Positions 34,016 through 44,482 of a stretch of 64,000 nucleotides of DNA are shown in pieces. The number at the start of each line of letters is the position of its first letter. Position 1 is the first letter of the stretch. The DNA lies in NCBI GenBank assembly GCA_030373505.1, contig JAUCYS010000013.1:1-64000 (forward strand), given 5' to 3'. Source of the stretch: Parasphingorhabdus sp. GTDB lineage: Bacteria > Pseudomonadota > Alphaproteobacteria > Sphingomonadales > Sphingomonadaceae. The position numbers and the translations under genes are program-made. A model generated the notes under the pieces. That model saw only the letters and a list, made by a program, of their open reading frames with translations. It searched no databases and had not been told where the DNA came from.

Positions 34016-34803
34016 GATTTCAGTCGCTCCAGCACATTGTCGTTGGTGATCCGGCGATAGCGCGCCATCACCAGGCTGAACAGACCAAACAGCAGCAGTC
34101 CTATCGCCACCGCGATATAGAGCCAGTTGGTGGAGCGCAGGCTGTCGAGCACCTGTCCGATTCCGCCAACGGATTCGGCGTTGCCGCTGAGCGCCGCGGA
34201 GGCGATCTGCCAGCCAAGAACGGCGAAGACCACGGCTCGCGCAGCGTAGCCGGCTCGCCCGACATGCTTGGCAAAGGCCGGGGCGTCGGCATCCAGCAAT
34301 TGCATGAAATTCGCGCTATAGGCCTTGACCGCCTGATTGACGGCAGCGGCAAGAAATGCCAGCCCCACGATGCCGAGCAATATTTCACCCATCGGCATGG
34401 ATGCCAGGGTGCCCGCTGCCTGTCCTGCGGTATCGCCCTCGCCGCCCGACGATCCTCCGGACAGGCCAAGCGCAGCTTTCCACGCCAGATAACACAGGAC
34501 CAGATGACCCAGTCCGCTGGCCGCGTGACCGATGCGTACGGCTATCCCCTTGCCATCGCTGCCATGGCCCTGCAGGTCCATCCACGCGCCATAGAGGCGG
34601 AAGATACCATAGCCGAGCAGCCCGAGACCGACCAGCGACAGCAAAATGCCGCCGGCCGACATGGTCTCGATTTCCTCAAGAACACCGGTTGTCCCTGTGG
34701 ATCCGGCTGTGGTGAGGGTCAGATATCCGGCCAGGCCATAGACCACGGCGCGGCCGAGATACCCGGCTCGGGCGAAATTTTCGATATTGGTGACACGGGA
34801 CAA
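34012..34803 (-). CDS. DUF1206 multi-pass membrane protein
   Basis: A 263-aa protein with three repeats of a two-helix unit, each opening with a GYLGRAVVYGLAGYL/GHAASGLGHLVLCYLAW/GRAGYAARAVVFAVLG type motif. This is the DUF1206 pattern of six membrane helices. The function is unknown. It overlaps the small lipoprotein gene downstream and lies just after ppa. Confidence 0.87.
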   Translation of the reverse strand: MSRVTNIENFARAGYLGRAVVYGLAGYLTLTTAGSTGTTGVLEEIETMSAGGILLSLVGLGLLGYGIFRLYGAWMDLQGHGSDGKGIAVRIGHAASGLGHLVLCYLAWKAALGLSGGSSGGEGDTAGQAAGTLASMPMGEILLGIVGLAFLAAAVNQAVKAYSANFMQLLDADAPAFAKHVGRAGYAARAVVFAVLGWQIASAALSGNAESVGGIGQVLDSLRSTNWLYIAVAIGLLLFGLFSLVMARYRRITNDNVLERLKS

Positions 34804-34852
34804 AAGGGGTCTCCTGTTAGACGGCTCAGCAGACTAACGTTCCAACCCCGGT

Positions 34853-35395
34853 TTAGGTTGCCTTTTTGCCCTTCTTCGCCAGTTCGATCGCTTCGATCAC
34901 GACTTGCCGTGCTTGTTCCGCATCGCCCCATTTGCCGACCCGCACCCATTTTTCGGGTTCGAGATCCTTGTAGTGGGTGAAGAAATGCTCGATCTGCTGC
35001 ATCACGATTTCCGGCAGATGGCTGCCTTCGTCGACCTTGCGATAATAAGGAAAGGTCGCGTCGATCGGCACGCAGAGCAGCTTTTCGTCGCCGCCATGCT
35101 CGTCTTCGAGATTGAGCACCGCGATCGGCCGGCAGCGCACGACGCAGCCGGGCATGAACGGCGAACGGGCGACGACCAGCGCGTCGAGCGGATCGCCATC
35201 GGGCGACAATGTGTGCGGGATGAACCCGTAATTGGCCGGATAGCGCATCGGGGTATGCAGGATGCGGTCGACGAACAGCGCTCCGGATTCCTTGTCGAAT
35301 TCATATTTGACGGGCTCACCGCCGACCGGCACTTCAATGACGACGTTCAGGCTCTCCGGCGGGTTATCGCCGATCGAAATTTTGTTAATGTCCAT
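34853..35395 (-). CDS. ppa: Inorganic pyrophosphatase
   Basis: A 180-aa soluble family I pyrophosphatase: VVIEVPVGGEPVKYEFDKESG, RYPANYGFIPHTLSPDGDPLDALVV with the metal-binding D-G-D-P-L-D, and LPEIVMQQIEHFFTHYKDLEP. It hydrolyses pyrophosphate to pull biosynthetic reactions forward. It precedes the DUF1206 gene by about 50 bp. Confidence 0.95.
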   Translation of the reverse strand: MDINKISIGDNPPESLNVVIEVPVGGEPVKYEFDKESGALFVDRILHTPMRYPANYGFIPHTLSPDGDPLDALVVARSPFMPGCVVRCRPIAVLNLEDEHGGDEKLLCVPIDATFPYYRKVDEGSHLPEIVMQQIEHFFTHYKDLEPEKWVRVGKWGDAEQARQVVIEAIELAKKGKKAT

Positions 35396-35410
35396 GGAAA
35401 AAGCTGGTCC

Positions 35411-37351
35411 TTATCTGGTTCTTGGCTGCAATAGCCGGTCTATGCCGCCTTCTTGATCAGCACCCTCTTCGGTGTTTTTTTCCAGCGCCGGATAGCGCAG
35501 GCCACCGGAATGGTCGACCATAAAATTGTGATAGGCTTCACCATTTTTTGCAAAAATCTCGATGGGGCCATCCTGCCCGCGATTTTCCTCGATCGCCTGT
35601 TTCAGGGCCGCGTCACTATAGGCCTTGCCGTTGACTGCGGAGATGGTGAGCCCGGCTTTCAGTCCCGCGCGGAAAGCGGGGCTGTCCCAGATCACCGATT
35701 TGATCAAGCCCTTGCCGCCCATGACCAGGCCAATGCTGTGGCTGAGGTCGAGCTGCTTGCGGCGCTTGTCATTGGCCAGAATATAGGCGCTGGGCGTATC
35801 GACAAAGACAAGCCGGTAGCCGCCGAGCGCCAGGCCGTTTTTGGGCGCCTCGCTGCTCGTGGCATGGACGCGGTCGGCGATGAAGGCGGCCCAGTCATAA
35901 GGCTGCACGGCATTCAGCGCGGTGACGACATCCTGTTCCTCATAGGTGCGCACCCCCCAGTCGCCGTTTCTGCCGCCGAAGAAGGAGCGGGCAAAATCGC
36001 CCAGCGATTTCCGGCCGCCCGATTCGCGGCGGATGATCTGGTCCGCTTCCAGCCAGATCAGCAGACCCTCGTTATAATAATCCTCGGAGCGCTGCCAGCT
36101 GCTCCAGGGTTTTGGACGCCGGGCAGCGATGATCGGGTCATGGGTGGTGTCGACCAGCGGTCGCCAGGTCCGGCCGACCCTGAGGTCCATGTCCGCGGCG
36201 ATCGCGGCGAAGGCATCGAGCGTATCCTGTTTGGAATAGAGGCCCGAGCGCGCGCCCAGCACATAGCCCCAGAATTGCGTCTGGCCTTCATAGACCCACA
36301 GCAGATTGTCGCGCATCGGTTGCCGGAAATCGGGCGTCCACATGCCTGCGGGGCGACGATATTTGCCGTTCCAGGCATGGGTCATTTCGTGCGGCAGCAG
36401 ATTGCGGCGGCCCGGGCCGCTGTCCCAGTCGGTAAAATATTCCCGGTCGACGCCATTTTCGGAAGAGCGGTGATGCTCGAGACCGATGCCGCCCATGTCC
36501 TCGGTCAGCGCGAGCAGAAAATCGTAGCGGTCATAGGGATGGCTGCCGAACAGGGCTTCGGCTTCCTTCACCAGAGCGACATGCGGAGCAATCTGTGTCT
36601 TCGACGGCTGCAGGAACTTGGCGTCATCGGCGACAATATTGAGATGGACGCGGCTGGTCAGGGCGATCGTCTGAAAATATTGCCCGGCAAAGACCGGGCT
36701 GTCGACCAATGTGTCATAGTCGGTTTTTTCATAGACGATGCTATTGCCGCTGGTCGATTTCGGGCGCAGCGCGCTCGCCGCCTGCCAGCCATCGGGATAG
36801 ATGGCGGTCGCCTGGACCGGGATCTGGCGGACATAATAGCCGGCCGGGTAGAGCGAGACCTGATGCCAGCGCAGATTGAGCATCGACGGGGCCATGACGA
36901 TGCGGCCCTGATTCTCCATGGTCGCGGAGACAAACTGGAATGTGGCCGTAATCTGCGAGACGCCTTCGGGCACGGTCAGATGAAAGGCAAAGACATCGAC
37001 ATTGTCGCGCACCCAGGCGAGCGTCTGGCCGCCTGCGGTGAATTCCAGTCCGGTGAGCTTCTCGATCTCGCCGCGCGGGGCATGGTTGCCCGGCAACCAT
37101 TCCGGATAGAGCAGGGTAAGCGGACCGGCCTTGGCGACGGGGATGGTCTGGGTGACGCGGAATATGCCCTGGTCATGATCGCGCGCGTCGACCTCCAGCT
37201 GCATCGTGCCGGGATAGGCGATGTCCTGCGGGGCCGGAATCGTGTCCTGCGGAGCGACATATTGCGGCTTGCTGAGATGGTCGGGCATGGCGGCGGCGGA
37301 GGCGGAAAGAGTCAGGCTCAGAACAAGGCCCAGGAAGGCGGCGGTACGCAT
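35411..37351 (-). CDS. M61 family metallopeptidase with PDZ-like C-terminus
   Basis: A 646-aa protein. The start at 37351 (MRTAAFLGLVLSLTLSASAAA) gives a signal peptide and has AGGGGATTT upstream; the frame stays open far upstream antisense to hisS. It has the zinc site HEMTHAWNGKYR with the third ligand Glu in WVYEGQTQFWG, then a PDZ-like region (DSPAFRAGLKAGLTISAVNGK). M61 enzymes are glycyl aminopeptidases acting in the periplasm. It is divergent from hisS. Confidence 0.92.
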   Translation of the reverse strand: MRTAAFLGLVLSLTLSASAAAMPDHLSKPQYVAPQDTIPAPQDIAYPGTMQLEVDARDHDQGIFRVTQTIPVAKAGPLTLLYPEWLPGNHAPRGEIEKLTGLEFTAGGQTLAWVRDNVDVFAFHLTVPEGVSQITATFQFVSATMENQGRIVMAPSMLNLRWHQVSLYPAGYYVRQIPVQATAIYPDGWQAASALRPKSTSGNSIVYEKTDYDTLVDSPVFAGQYFQTIALTSRVHLNIVADDAKFLQPSKTQIAPHVALVKEAEALFGSHPYDRYDFLLALTEDMGGIGLEHHRSSENGVDREYFTDWDSGPGRRNLLPHEMTHAWNGKYRRPAGMWTPDFRQPMRDNLLWVYEGQTQFWGYVLGARSGLYSKQDTLDAFAAIAADMDLRVGRTWRPLVDTTHDPIIAARRPKPWSSWQRSEDYYNEGLLIWLEADQIIRRESGGRKSLGDFARSFFGGRNGDWGVRTYEEQDVVTALNAVQPYDWAAFIADRVHATSSEAPKNGLALGGYRLVFVDTPSAYILANDKRRKQLDLSHSIGLVMGGKGLIKSVIWDSPAFRAGLKAGLTISAVNGKAYSDAALKQAIEENRGQDGPIEIFAKNGEAYHNFMVDHSGGLRYPALEKNTEEGADQEGGIDRLLQPRTR

Positions 37352-37498
37352 GTAAACAAATCCCCTGAATTGGCTTCGCGTGCAAATGACGCTTTTTGCT
37401 CGCGGCGTCCAGTGTTTGCGCATTTCAGCCTCTGAAGGGCAAAGGAAGGCAAAGAAAAACATATTCCGCTTTTCCGGATCACCGTCTAAAGGCTGCCC

Positions 37499-38746
37499 AT
37501 GGCAAAGATACAGACCCCCCAGCCGGTGCGCGGCACCCAGGATATTTTCGGCGAGGATCAGGAGCGGTTCAGCCGCGTGGTGGAGACCTTCGAGCGGGTG
37601 CGGCGGCTCTACGGCTTCAAGGGCGTGGAGATGCCGGTGTTCGAACCGACCGCGGTCTTTGCCCGCTCGCTCGGCGAGACCACCGATGTCGTGTCGAAGG
37701 AAATGTACTCGTTCGAGGATCGCGGCGGCGACAGCCTGACCCTCAGGCCGGAATTTACCGCCGGCATCTGCCGCGCCTTTCTGTCCAATGGCTGGCAGCA
37801 GCATGTGCCGCTGAAACTGTCGGCGCACGGGCCGCTGTTCCGCTACGAGCGGCCGCAAAAGGGGCGCTACCGGCAGTTTCACCAGCTGGATGCGGAGATT
37901 ATCGGTGCCGGAGAGGCGGCGGCGGATGTGGAATTGCTCTGCTTTGCCGACCAGCTTTTGCGGGAGCTGGGGATCGCTGACGGCGTGACCCTGCAGCTCA
38001 ATACGCTGGGCGATGCCGAAAGCCGGGATGCCTGGCGCGCGGCGCTGGTCGAGCATTTTCAGGCGCACCGCGACCAACTGTCGGACGACAGCCGGGACCG
38101 GCTCGAGCGCAATCCGCTGCGGATTCTCGACAGCAAGGAACGGCAGGACCGGCCGATCGCCGATGCCGCGCCGGATATCGATGCCTATCTGTCGAGCGAG
38201 GCCAAGGAATTTTTCGCGCAGGTGACCGAAGGGCTGGATGCCTGCGGCGTCGCCTGGACCCGCAACAGCCGGCTGGTGCGCGGGCTGGACTATTACCGGC
38301 ACACGGCGTTTGAATTGGTCACTGACCGGCTGGGCGCACAGGGCACGGTGCTGGCTGGCGGCCGTTATGACGGACTGATGGAATCGCTGGGCGGGCCGCA
38401 CACGCCGGCGGTCGGCTGGGCGGCCGGGATCGAACGGCTGGGGATGTTGCTGGATGAACCGGCAATGGGGGGCCCCGATGCGATCTTCATTCCGCTGGGC
38501 GAGGGCTGCGAATCGGCGGCGATGAAGCTGATGGGCGAGCTGCGCCGGTCGGGTATCAGCTGCGATATGGCCTATAAGGGCAATATGAAGAAGCGGATGC
38601 AGAAGGCCAATGCCGCCGGTGCGGCGCATGTCGTGATCATCGGCGAGAACGAACTGGCCAATGGCGTGGCAGCGGTCAAAAATCTGCAAAGCGGGGATCA
38701 GCGCGAGATCGTGCTGGATGGTCTGGTCGAGGCTCTGGCTGAATGA
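37499..38746 (+). CDS. hisS: Histidyl-tRNA synthetase
   Basis: A 415-aa class II synthetase. Visible features are [18 protein letters not shown], motif 2 [21 protein letters not shown], the His-specific [17 protein letters not shown] segment ([13 protein letters not shown]) and motif 3 [13 protein letters not shown]. An anticodon-binding domain closes the C-terminus. It forms an operon with prfA, the genes overlapping by 4 nt. Confidence 0.96.
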   Translation: MAKIQTPQPVRGTQDIFGEDQERFSRVVETFERVRRLYGFKGVEMPVFEPTAVFARSLGETTDVVSKEMYSFEDRGGDSLTLRPEFTAGICRAFLSNGWQQHVPLKLSAHGPLFRYERPQKGRYRQFHQLDAEIIGAGEAAADVELLCFADQLLRELGIADGVTLQLNTLGDAESRDAWRAALVEHFQAHRDQLSDDSRDRLERNPLRILDSKERQDRPIADAAPDIDAYLSSEAKEFFAQVTEGLDACGVAWTRNSRLVRGLDYYRHTAFELVTDRLGAQGTVLAGGRYDGLMESLGGPHTPAVGWAAGIERLGMLLDEPAMGGPDAIFIPLGEGCESAAMKLMGELRRSGISCDMAYKGNMKKRMQKANAAGAAHVVIIGENELANGVAAVKNLQSGDQREIVLDGLVEALAE

Positions 38747-39819
38747 CGACTATCACTCCCCAGCGTATCGCCCAGATCGAGGCGCGCTTTGCCGAGTTGC
38801 AGGCGATGATGGCATCGGGCGATCTCGACAGCGACAAATTTGTTGCCGTCTCCAAGGAATATGCCGAGATTGAGCCAGTCGCGATCGCCGCTGCCAATGT
38901 GAAGTCGCTGCGCGACGAGCAGCAGGGTCTGGCCGAAATGATGGCCAGCGATGATGCCGAGATGAAGGCGATGGCGGCGGATGAAGTCGACAGCGTCAAA
39001 AAGGCGCTGGCCGCGGCCGAACATGCGCTGGCACTGCAGCTGCTGCCCAAGGACAGTGCTGACGACCGCCCGGCGATGCTCGAAATCCGAGCCGGCACTG
39101 GCGGCGACGAGGCGGCGCTGTTTGCCGGTGATCTTTACCGCATGTACACACGCTATGCCGAGGAGCAGGGCTGGAAGGTCGAGATGATCTCCGCCAATGC
39201 TTCGGAAGTTGGCGGCTTCAAGGAAGTGGTCGCCAATATCCAGGGCACCGGCGTGTTCGCGAAGCTGAAATTCGAATCCGGCGTGCACCGGGTGCAGCGG
39301 GTGCCGGAAACCGAAAGCGGCGGGCGCATCCATACCTCCGCGGCGACGGTGGCTGTCCTGCCCGAGCCGGAAGAGGTCGATATCAAGATCCGCAGCGAGG
39401 ATCTGCGCATCGACACCTACCGGGCGAGCGGCGCCGGCGGCCAGCATGTCAACAAGACCGACAGCGCGATCCGCATCACCCATCTGCCGACCGGGCTGGT
39501 GGTGCAGTGCCAGGACGGCAAGTCGCAGCACAAGAACAAGGCGCAGGCGATGAAGGTGCTGGCGGCGCGGCTCTATGAACAGGAACGCGACGCGGTGCAG
39601 AGCGAGGAAGCCGAGGCGCGCAAGTCGATGGTCGGGTCCGGCGATCGCAGCGAGCGCATCCGCACCTATAATTATCCGCAAGGCCGCGTGACCGACCACC
39701 GGATCAATCTGACGCTGCACAAGCTGCCCGAAATTGTCGAAGGCACGGCGCTTGGCGAACTGATTGACGCGCTGATCGCCGAGGATGAAGCCAGCCGGCT
39801 TGCCAATCTCGATGGGTGA
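38743..39819 (+). CDS. prfA: Peptide chain release factor 1
   Basis: A 358-aa protein. It carries the GGQ motif ([22 protein letters not shown]) for peptidyl-tRNA hydrolysis and the codon-recognition P-x-T tripeptide, here PET, in [20 protein letters not shown]. It terminates translation at UAA/UAG. The start overlaps the hisS stop. The stop overlaps prmC, whose product methylates this GGQ glutamine. Confidence 0.97.
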   Translation: MTTITPQRIAQIEARFAELQAMMASGDLDSDKFVAVSKEYAEIEPVAIAAANVKSLRDEQQGLAEMMASDDAEMKAMAADEVDSVKKALAAAEHALALQLLPKDSADDRPAMLEIRAGTGGDEAALFAGDLYRMYTRYAEEQGWKVEMISANASEVGGFKEVVANIQGTGVFAKLKFESGVHRVQRVPETESGGRIHTSAATVAVLPEPEEVDIKIRSEDLRIDTYRASGAGGQHVNKTDSAIRITHLPTGLVVQCQDGKSQHKNKAQAMKVLAARLYEQERDAVQSEEAEARKSMVGSGDRSERIRTYNYPQGRVTDHRINLTLHKLPEIVEGTALGELIDALIAEDEASRLANLDG

Positions 39820-40648
39820 CGCCGCCAGCGCGTTGCGCGAAGCGGCGCTCGTGCTGGCCGAAATTTCCGACAGCCCCCGGCTCGATGCAGAACTGCTGAT
39901 GGCGCATGGCTTGCAGATCGATCGGTCCGAGCTGCTGCTGAAACTGCCCGGACTGGAAGCGCCAGCGGATTTTTCTGCCCTGGTCGCGCGGCGCCAGCGA
40001 TCCGAACCGATTGCCCATATCATCGGCCGCAAGGAATTCTGGGGGCTCGATTTTCAGGTCACGCCCGATGTGCTGATTCCCCGCCCCGACAGCGAATTGC
40101 TGATCGAGGAAGCGATGCGCCTGTTTGAGGCAAAGCCGCCGCAAAGGATCGCTGATCTCGGCACGGGGAGCGGCGCGCTGCTGCTGGCTGCCCTGCATGA
40201 ATTTGCCGATGCCCGAGGCGTCGGGATCGATGCCAGCGCGGCAGCGCTGCAGATTGCCCATAATAACGGCGATGCGCTCGGCCTGTCTGATCGGGCCCGT
40301 TTCCTGCTGCTGGACTGGACGACAGCGAACTGGACGGACTCGCTCGGTGCCGGCTTCGACCTGATCCTTGCCAACCCGCCCTATGTCGCAAGTGGTGCCA
40401 GCCTTGCCGCCGATGTCGCGGATTTCGAACCCCATCGGGCGCTGTTTGCGGGCGAGGAGGGGCTGGATGATTATCGGATCATCATTCCCGCGCTCGACAA
40501 ACTGCTGTCGCCGACCGGCAGGGCTCTGCTCGAAATCGGTTATGATCAGGCTGGTCCGGTTTCCGAAATGGCGGAAGAGAGCGGCTATCAGGTTGAACTG
40601 AAACAGGATTTGGCCAGAAAAGATCGACTGATCATCGTCCGCCGCTAA
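39812..40648 (+). CDS. prmC: Release factor glutamine methyltransferase
   Basis: A 278-aa SAM-dependent methyltransferase; ATG 39812 overlaps the prfA stop. The N-terminal helical domain ([19 protein letters not shown]) is typical, followed by the Rossmann SAM motif [14 protein letters not shown] and the catalytic NPPY in [13 protein letters not shown]. It modifies the GGQ glutamine of RF1 and RF2. This order prfA-prmC is standard. Confidence 0.96.
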   Translation: MGDAASALREAALVLAEISDSPRLDAELLMAHGLQIDRSELLLKLPGLEAPADFSALVARRQRSEPIAHIIGRKEFWGLDFQVTPDVLIPRPDSELLIEEAMRLFEAKPPQRIADLGTGSGALLLAALHEFADARGVGIDASAAALQIAHNNGDALGLSDRARFLLLDWTTANWTDSLGAGFDLILANPPYVASGASLAADVADFEPHRALFAGEEGLDDYRIIIPALDKLLSPTGRALLEIGYDQAGPVSEMAEESGYQVELKQDLARKDRLIIVRR

Positions 40649-40692
40649 AAAGGACTTGGTTTTGCCGGAGCGAGTCGCTAAGACTTGAACAG

Positions 40693-40716
40693 GCCCAGAG
40701 GATTTCTGGCTTTTTC
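40693..40716 (+). terminator. Weak intrinsic terminator after prmC
   Basis: GCCCAGA at 40693 pairs with TCTGGC ending at 40710 (one bulged C), followed by TTTTTC. It is a short stem, located about 45 bp after the prmC stop. Confidence 0.5.
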
Positions 40717-40885
40717 CCTAAATCTCTGGCCTGCCCCCAACTCGATGATGATGCTGGTTTTCGGCCTGCATTTGTCTTGTATGGGACGATGCGGACGGGT
40801 TGTCCGCAACGCAATCGCCACCGGAGTGTGGCTATGACTTGAGAAAGACCAAGTTTATTAGCGGTATAAGGATACCTGAAATTTG

Positions 40886-41578
40886 ATGAACAATCGTCAG
40901 CCTGGCCGCCGTGGGCGCGGCCGGAACACCAATAATAATAACCGTCCCCAGGGCAACCGCAGTGGCGGATCGGACCGCGACAACCGGATTGACAATCGCG
41001 CGCGCGGCAATGCCGTCCAGATGCTGGAAAAATTCAAGAAAATGGCACAGGATGCGCAGGTCAACGGAGACCGCGTCCAGGCCGAATATTACCATCAATT
41101 TGCCGATCACTATTTCCGCGTGAATGCGGATACCATTGCCCGCCGCGAAGAGCAGCGGATTGCCCGCGAGGAACCGCGCGGCGATAATCGCTCGGACAAT
41201 CGCAGCGACAATCGGGGCAATGGCCAGGATGACAGCAGCGACAATGACGGCGACAGCAGCCAGCGCAACCGTTCGCAACAGGGCCAGCCAAATCGCCAGC
41301 AGCGCGATGACCGTAACGACCGTAACGATCGCGAGGAAACATCCCCGGAAGATGCGCCGGAAGAGAAGAAGCCGGTGCGCGCCCGGCGCCCGCGCAAAGT
41401 CGAAAAGGCAGCAACCCCGAAGGACAGTTCGGAAAAGAACGGCGAGAGCAACGGTCTCGACGCCAGCGTCCTGCCGCCGGCAATTTCGGCCACGACCGAG
41501 GTCGAGGTTGAAAAGAAGCCTGTTCGCAAGAAACGGGTCGTCAAACCACGCGCTGCCCCCGAAAGCGACGCTGCCTAG
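40886..41578 (+). CDS. DUF4167 domain protein, RNA-binding-like and highly charged
   Basis: A 230-aa protein starting ATG 40886 (AAGGA upstream). The N-terminal NNRQPGRRGRGRNTNNNNRPQG stretch is Arg/Asn/Gly rich. The conserved DUF4167 core follows: GNAVQMLEKFKKMAQDAQVNGDRVQAEYYHQFADHYFRV. The remainder is low-complexity Asp/Asn/Arg and Lys/Pro repeats and is probably disordered. The family is found almost only in Alphaproteobacteria and lies next to prmC in many genomes. Its function is unproven; RNA binding is an inference from composition. Confidence 0.88.
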   Translation: MNNRQPGRRGRGRNTNNNNRPQGNRSGGSDRDNRIDNRARGNAVQMLEKFKKMAQDAQVNGDRVQAEYYHQFADHYFRVNADTIARREEQRIAREEPRGDNRSDNRSDNRGNGQDDSSDNDGDSSQRNRSQQGQPNRQQRDDRNDRNDREETSPEDAPEEKKPVRARRPRKVEKAATPKDSSEKNGESNGLDASVLPPAISATTEVEVEKKPVRKKRVVKPRAAPESDAA

Positions 41579-41581
41579 CCT

Positions 41582-42325
41582 TTACTGGTCGGGGATTGCG
41601 GTTGCCAGCCATTCGGGCAGGTCGAGCTGCCTGATGTCTTCCACCCGGCGGTGCTCGACCGACAGGGCATAGTCCGGATAGGCGATGCGCTGGCGCTTTT
41701 CGTCGGCCTCTGCGATCGGCACAACCACCATCCGCCGGTTGACCTTTTGCCGGTAGTTCATGCGTGCAGTATTTTCCTGGCCGACATAGCAGCCCTTGGC
41801 GAAGCTGACTCCATGGAGTTCGGCGGCATTGCATTCGAGCCATAATGTCTTGTCGCTGCCCAGTTCTGCCGTGCCCTCGGTGACGCCCAGCGACAGGCGG
41901 TGCTTGCGGTAGGCTTCGTCGGCGCCTTGACCATCGCTCGCATCACCAAGCCAGCGGTGGCCCAGCGCCGACAGGCGCGGGTCGACCGGCTTGCCTTCGG
42001 CTTCGACAGCCCAGTGGACGCCGACCGAATCATCCCTTTCGATGTCGATCTTGCGGCGCAACCGATAGAGTTTCAGGCGCTTGACCAGCGCGTCGGCCTG
42101 GTCGCTTTCGCAGTCGATCAAGATGGCATCGCCGTCCGACCACAGGAAGAAATCGAACAGGACCTTGCCCTGCGCGCTGAGCAGCGCCGACCATTGCGGC
42201 GCGCCCGCCAGGACCGCCAGCATGTCCTGTGTCACCAGCCCCTGCAGAAACTGTCTTATATCCTCGGATCCGTCGCTTGCGGAAAGACGGATGATGGCGC
42301 GGTCATTAAGTCTGGTTTCGGTCAT
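41582..42325 (-). CDS. ygfZ: YgfZ/GcvT-like folate-binding Fe-S assembly protein
   Basis: A 247-aa protein with the YgfZ signature KGCYVGQE (Cys included) near residue 175, and the N-terminal QFLQGLVTQDM and LSAQGKVLFDFFLW segments of the GcvT fold. YgfZ uses folate to support maturation of certain [4Fe-4S] enzymes. It converges with the DUF4167 gene (3 bp between stops) and is divergent from pyrC. Confidence 0.92.
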   Translation of the reverse strand: MTETRLNDRAIIRLSASDGSEDIRQFLQGLVTQDMLAVLAGAPQWSALLSAQGKVLFDFFLWSDGDAILIDCESDQADALVKRLKLYRLRRKIDIERDDSVGVHWAVEAEGKPVDPRLSALGHRWLGDASDGQGADEAYRKHRLSLGVTEGTAELGSDKTLWLECNAAELHGVSFAKGCYVGQENTARMNYRQKVNRRMVVVPIAEADEKRQRIAYPDYALSVEHRRVEDIRQLDLPEWLATAIPDQ

Positions 42326-42427
42326 GCCATTTAGGTAGGGGTTTGCGGACAGAAAACCAAGGCGCGAGCGCCGGGCTGGGCGAAATGAAGCATTTTTTCG
42401 GCTGGCGCAGGATCAACGGACCAGAAA

Positions 42428-43477
42428 ATGACCGACAGCAAAGACCGCATCACCCTCCGACGTCCCGACGACTGGCACGTTCATTTGCGCGATGGCGCGA
42501 TGCTGGAGGCGGTCGTGCCCTTTACCGCGCGGCAATTTGGCCGGGCCATCGTCATGCCCAATCTGTCGCCGCCGGTGACCAGTGCGGCCAGCGCCGCGGC
42601 CTATCGCGAGCGGATCATGGCCGCCGTGCCGAGCGGGGCCGGTTTCACCCCGCTGATGACCTGCTATCTGACCGACGATGCGGATGCGGACGACATTGCC
42701 GACGGGCACGCGAACGGCATATTTACCGCTGCCAAACTCTATCCCGCCAATGCCACGACCAACAGCGCCCATGGCGTAACCGATGTAGCGCATATCATGC
42801 CGGTGCTCGAACGGATGCAGCAGATCGGGATGCCGCTGCTGGTCCATGGCGAGGTGACCGACGGCGACATCGATATTTTTGATCGCGAAGCGGTGTTTAT
42901 CGACCGGGTGCTGGAAAAGCTGGTCCGCGACCTGCCGGGCCTGAAGATCGTGTTCGAACATATCACCACCGAGCAGGCGGTTCAGTTTGTCGATGGTGCG
43001 GGCGCCAGTATCGCCGCGACGATCACGCCGCACCATCTGCACATCAACCGCAACGCCCTGTTTGCCGGCGGAATCCGTCCCCATGCCTATTGCCTGCCGG
43101 TGGCCAAGCGGGAAAAGCACCGTCTGGCGCTGCGCCGGGCGGCCACCTCCGGTTCGTCCAAATATTTCCTCGGCACCGACAGCGCCCCACACGAAATCCA
43201 TGCAAAGGAATCGGCCTGCGGCTGCGCCGGTATTTTCAATGCGCCGTTCGCACTGGAAAGCTATGCGGCGGTGTTTGATGAAGAAGGGGCGCTGGACCGG
43301 CTGGAGGGCTTCGCCTCGGTGCATGGGCCGGAATTTTACGGCTTGCCGCTCAATGATGCCAGAGTAACTCTGGAACGGCGCGATATTGCGGTGGACGATT
43401 CTATCGAATCGACCGGTGTAACGCTGGTCCCGTTTCACGCGGGTGCGGTTTTGCCCTGGCGAATCACCCAGTCCTGA
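42428..43477 (+). CDS. pyrC: Dihydroorotase (type II)
   Basis: A 349-aa amidohydrolase: metal ligands in DDWHVHLRDG, carbamylated lysine in AAKLYPANATTNS, further ligands in LLVHGEVTD and ITPHHLHINRN, and the catalytic Asp in FLGTDSAPH. It closes carbamoyl-aspartate to dihydroorotate in pyrimidine synthesis. It stands alone on the plus strand and converges with rarD. Confidence 0.95.
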   Translation: MTDSKDRITLRRPDDWHVHLRDGAMLEAVVPFTARQFGRAIVMPNLSPPVTSAASAAAYRERIMAAVPSGAGFTPLMTCYLTDDADADDIADGHANGIFTAAKLYPANATTNSAHGVTDVAHIMPVLERMQQIGMPLLVHGEVTDGDIDIFDREAVFIDRVLEKLVRDLPGLKIVFEHITTEQAVQFVDGAGASIAATITPHHLHINRNALFAGGIRPHAYCLPVAKREKHRLALRRAATSGSSKYFLGTDSAPHEIHAKESACGCAGIFNAPFALESYAAVFDEEGALDRLEGFASVHGPEFYGLPLNDARVTLERRDIAVDDSIESTGVTLVPFHAGAVLPWRITQS

Positions 43478-43488
43478 ACCGTCAGCGC

Positions 43489-44409
43489 CTAGACGGATCG
43501 CGCCTTTCGCGCCGCCTTGCCGGCCAGATAGGAATCAGTCGTATAGAGCGCGATGCTGGTCCAGATCAGCACGAAGCAGACCAGATGCGACAGGGTTATC
43601 ATTTCCTTGTAGACAAAGACGCCGACGACAAACTGGATCGTGGGTGCCAGATAGTTCAAAAGGCCAATGGCGCTGAGCGTCATTTTCTTGACCGCAGAGG
43701 CAAATAGCAGAAGCGGGATCGCAGTGACGAACGAGCCGCCGATCAGCAGCAGGTCGATTGTGCGATCATCGCCGAAATGCTGGCTCACCGGAGAGGCCGG
43801 CAGGACATAGGTCAGCCAGATCAGCAGCAGGGTGAAAGGCAGAAACAATATGCCGGTTTCTGCCGTCAGCCCAACGATCGGGCCGATGTCGGCGATCTTG
43901 CGAACCAGTGCGTAGCTGCTCCAGGAGGCGGCCAGGGCAAGGCTGATCCAGAGCGTGTCGAGGGCTTGCACGGCCAGTACAGCGACTCCCACGCCGGCGA
44001 TCGCGATGGCAATCCATTTCCGGCCGGAGAGCGGTTCGCGGAGAAATATTCTGCCCATGAAAACGCTGAGCAGCGGGCTGATAAAATAGCCGAGACTGGC
44101 AGCCAAGATGTGATCCTCGTGTACCGCCCAGACGTAGATCAGCCAGTTGGCGGCGATCAGACAGGAACTGGCGAACATGGCCAGACGCAATTTGCGATCC
44201 TTCAGCGCGGTCGCCAGACCGCCGATATTTTTGCGGAAATAGAGAATGACGATGAGTAGCGGCACCGACCAGACGATCCGATGGCCAACGATTTCCAGCG
44301 CATCGACGCTCTGCAGCAGCTTGAAATAGACCGGCATCAGGCCCCAGAAGACACAGGCGATCAGTGCCTGAATCAGGCCGATTGTACCAGAGGAGCGCAG
44401 GTTGAACAT
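43489..44409 (-). CDS. rarD: RarD-type EamA-family transporter
   Basis: A 306-aa protein with about ten membrane helices. The N-terminal repeat opens IGLIQALIACVFWGLMPVYFKLL, the standard RarD start. EIVGHRIVWSVPLL and SLGYFISPLLSVFMGRIFLREPLS are also typical. RarD was named for chloramphenicol sensitivity, but the transported compound is unknown for this gene. Confidence 0.9.
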   Translation of the reverse strand: MFNLRSSGTIGLIQALIACVFWGLMPVYFKLLQSVDALEIVGHRIVWSVPLLIVILYFRKNIGGLATALKDRKLRLAMFASSCLIAANWLIYVWAVHEDHILAASLGYFISPLLSVFMGRIFLREPLSGRKWIAIAIAGVGVAVLAVQALDTLWISLALAASWSSYALVRKIADIGPIVGLTAETGILFLPFTLLLIWLTYVLPASPVSQHFGDDRTIDLLLIGGSFVTAIPLLLFASAVKKMTLSAIGLLNYLAPTIQFVVGVFVYKEMITLSHLVCFVLIWTSIALYTTDSYLAGKAARKARSV

Positions 44410-44482
44410 GGGCAGCGCTTAGGCGGAGCGCCGCCCCCGGGCAATCAAGAAATCCTGTCGCCCGGTAAAGCGGTTCGGCGGA

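Noticed and set aside
35453..37435. 660-codon open frame on the plus strand
   Set aside because: It is antisense to the M61 peptidase gene, which has a signal peptide, the HExxH zinc motif and a ribosome site. The plus frame is a high-GC shadow without motifs.
37352..38689. Upstream continuation of the M61 frame to a 1092-aa protein
   Set aside because: The extra part is antisense to hisS, and a signal peptide with ribosome site begins at 37351.
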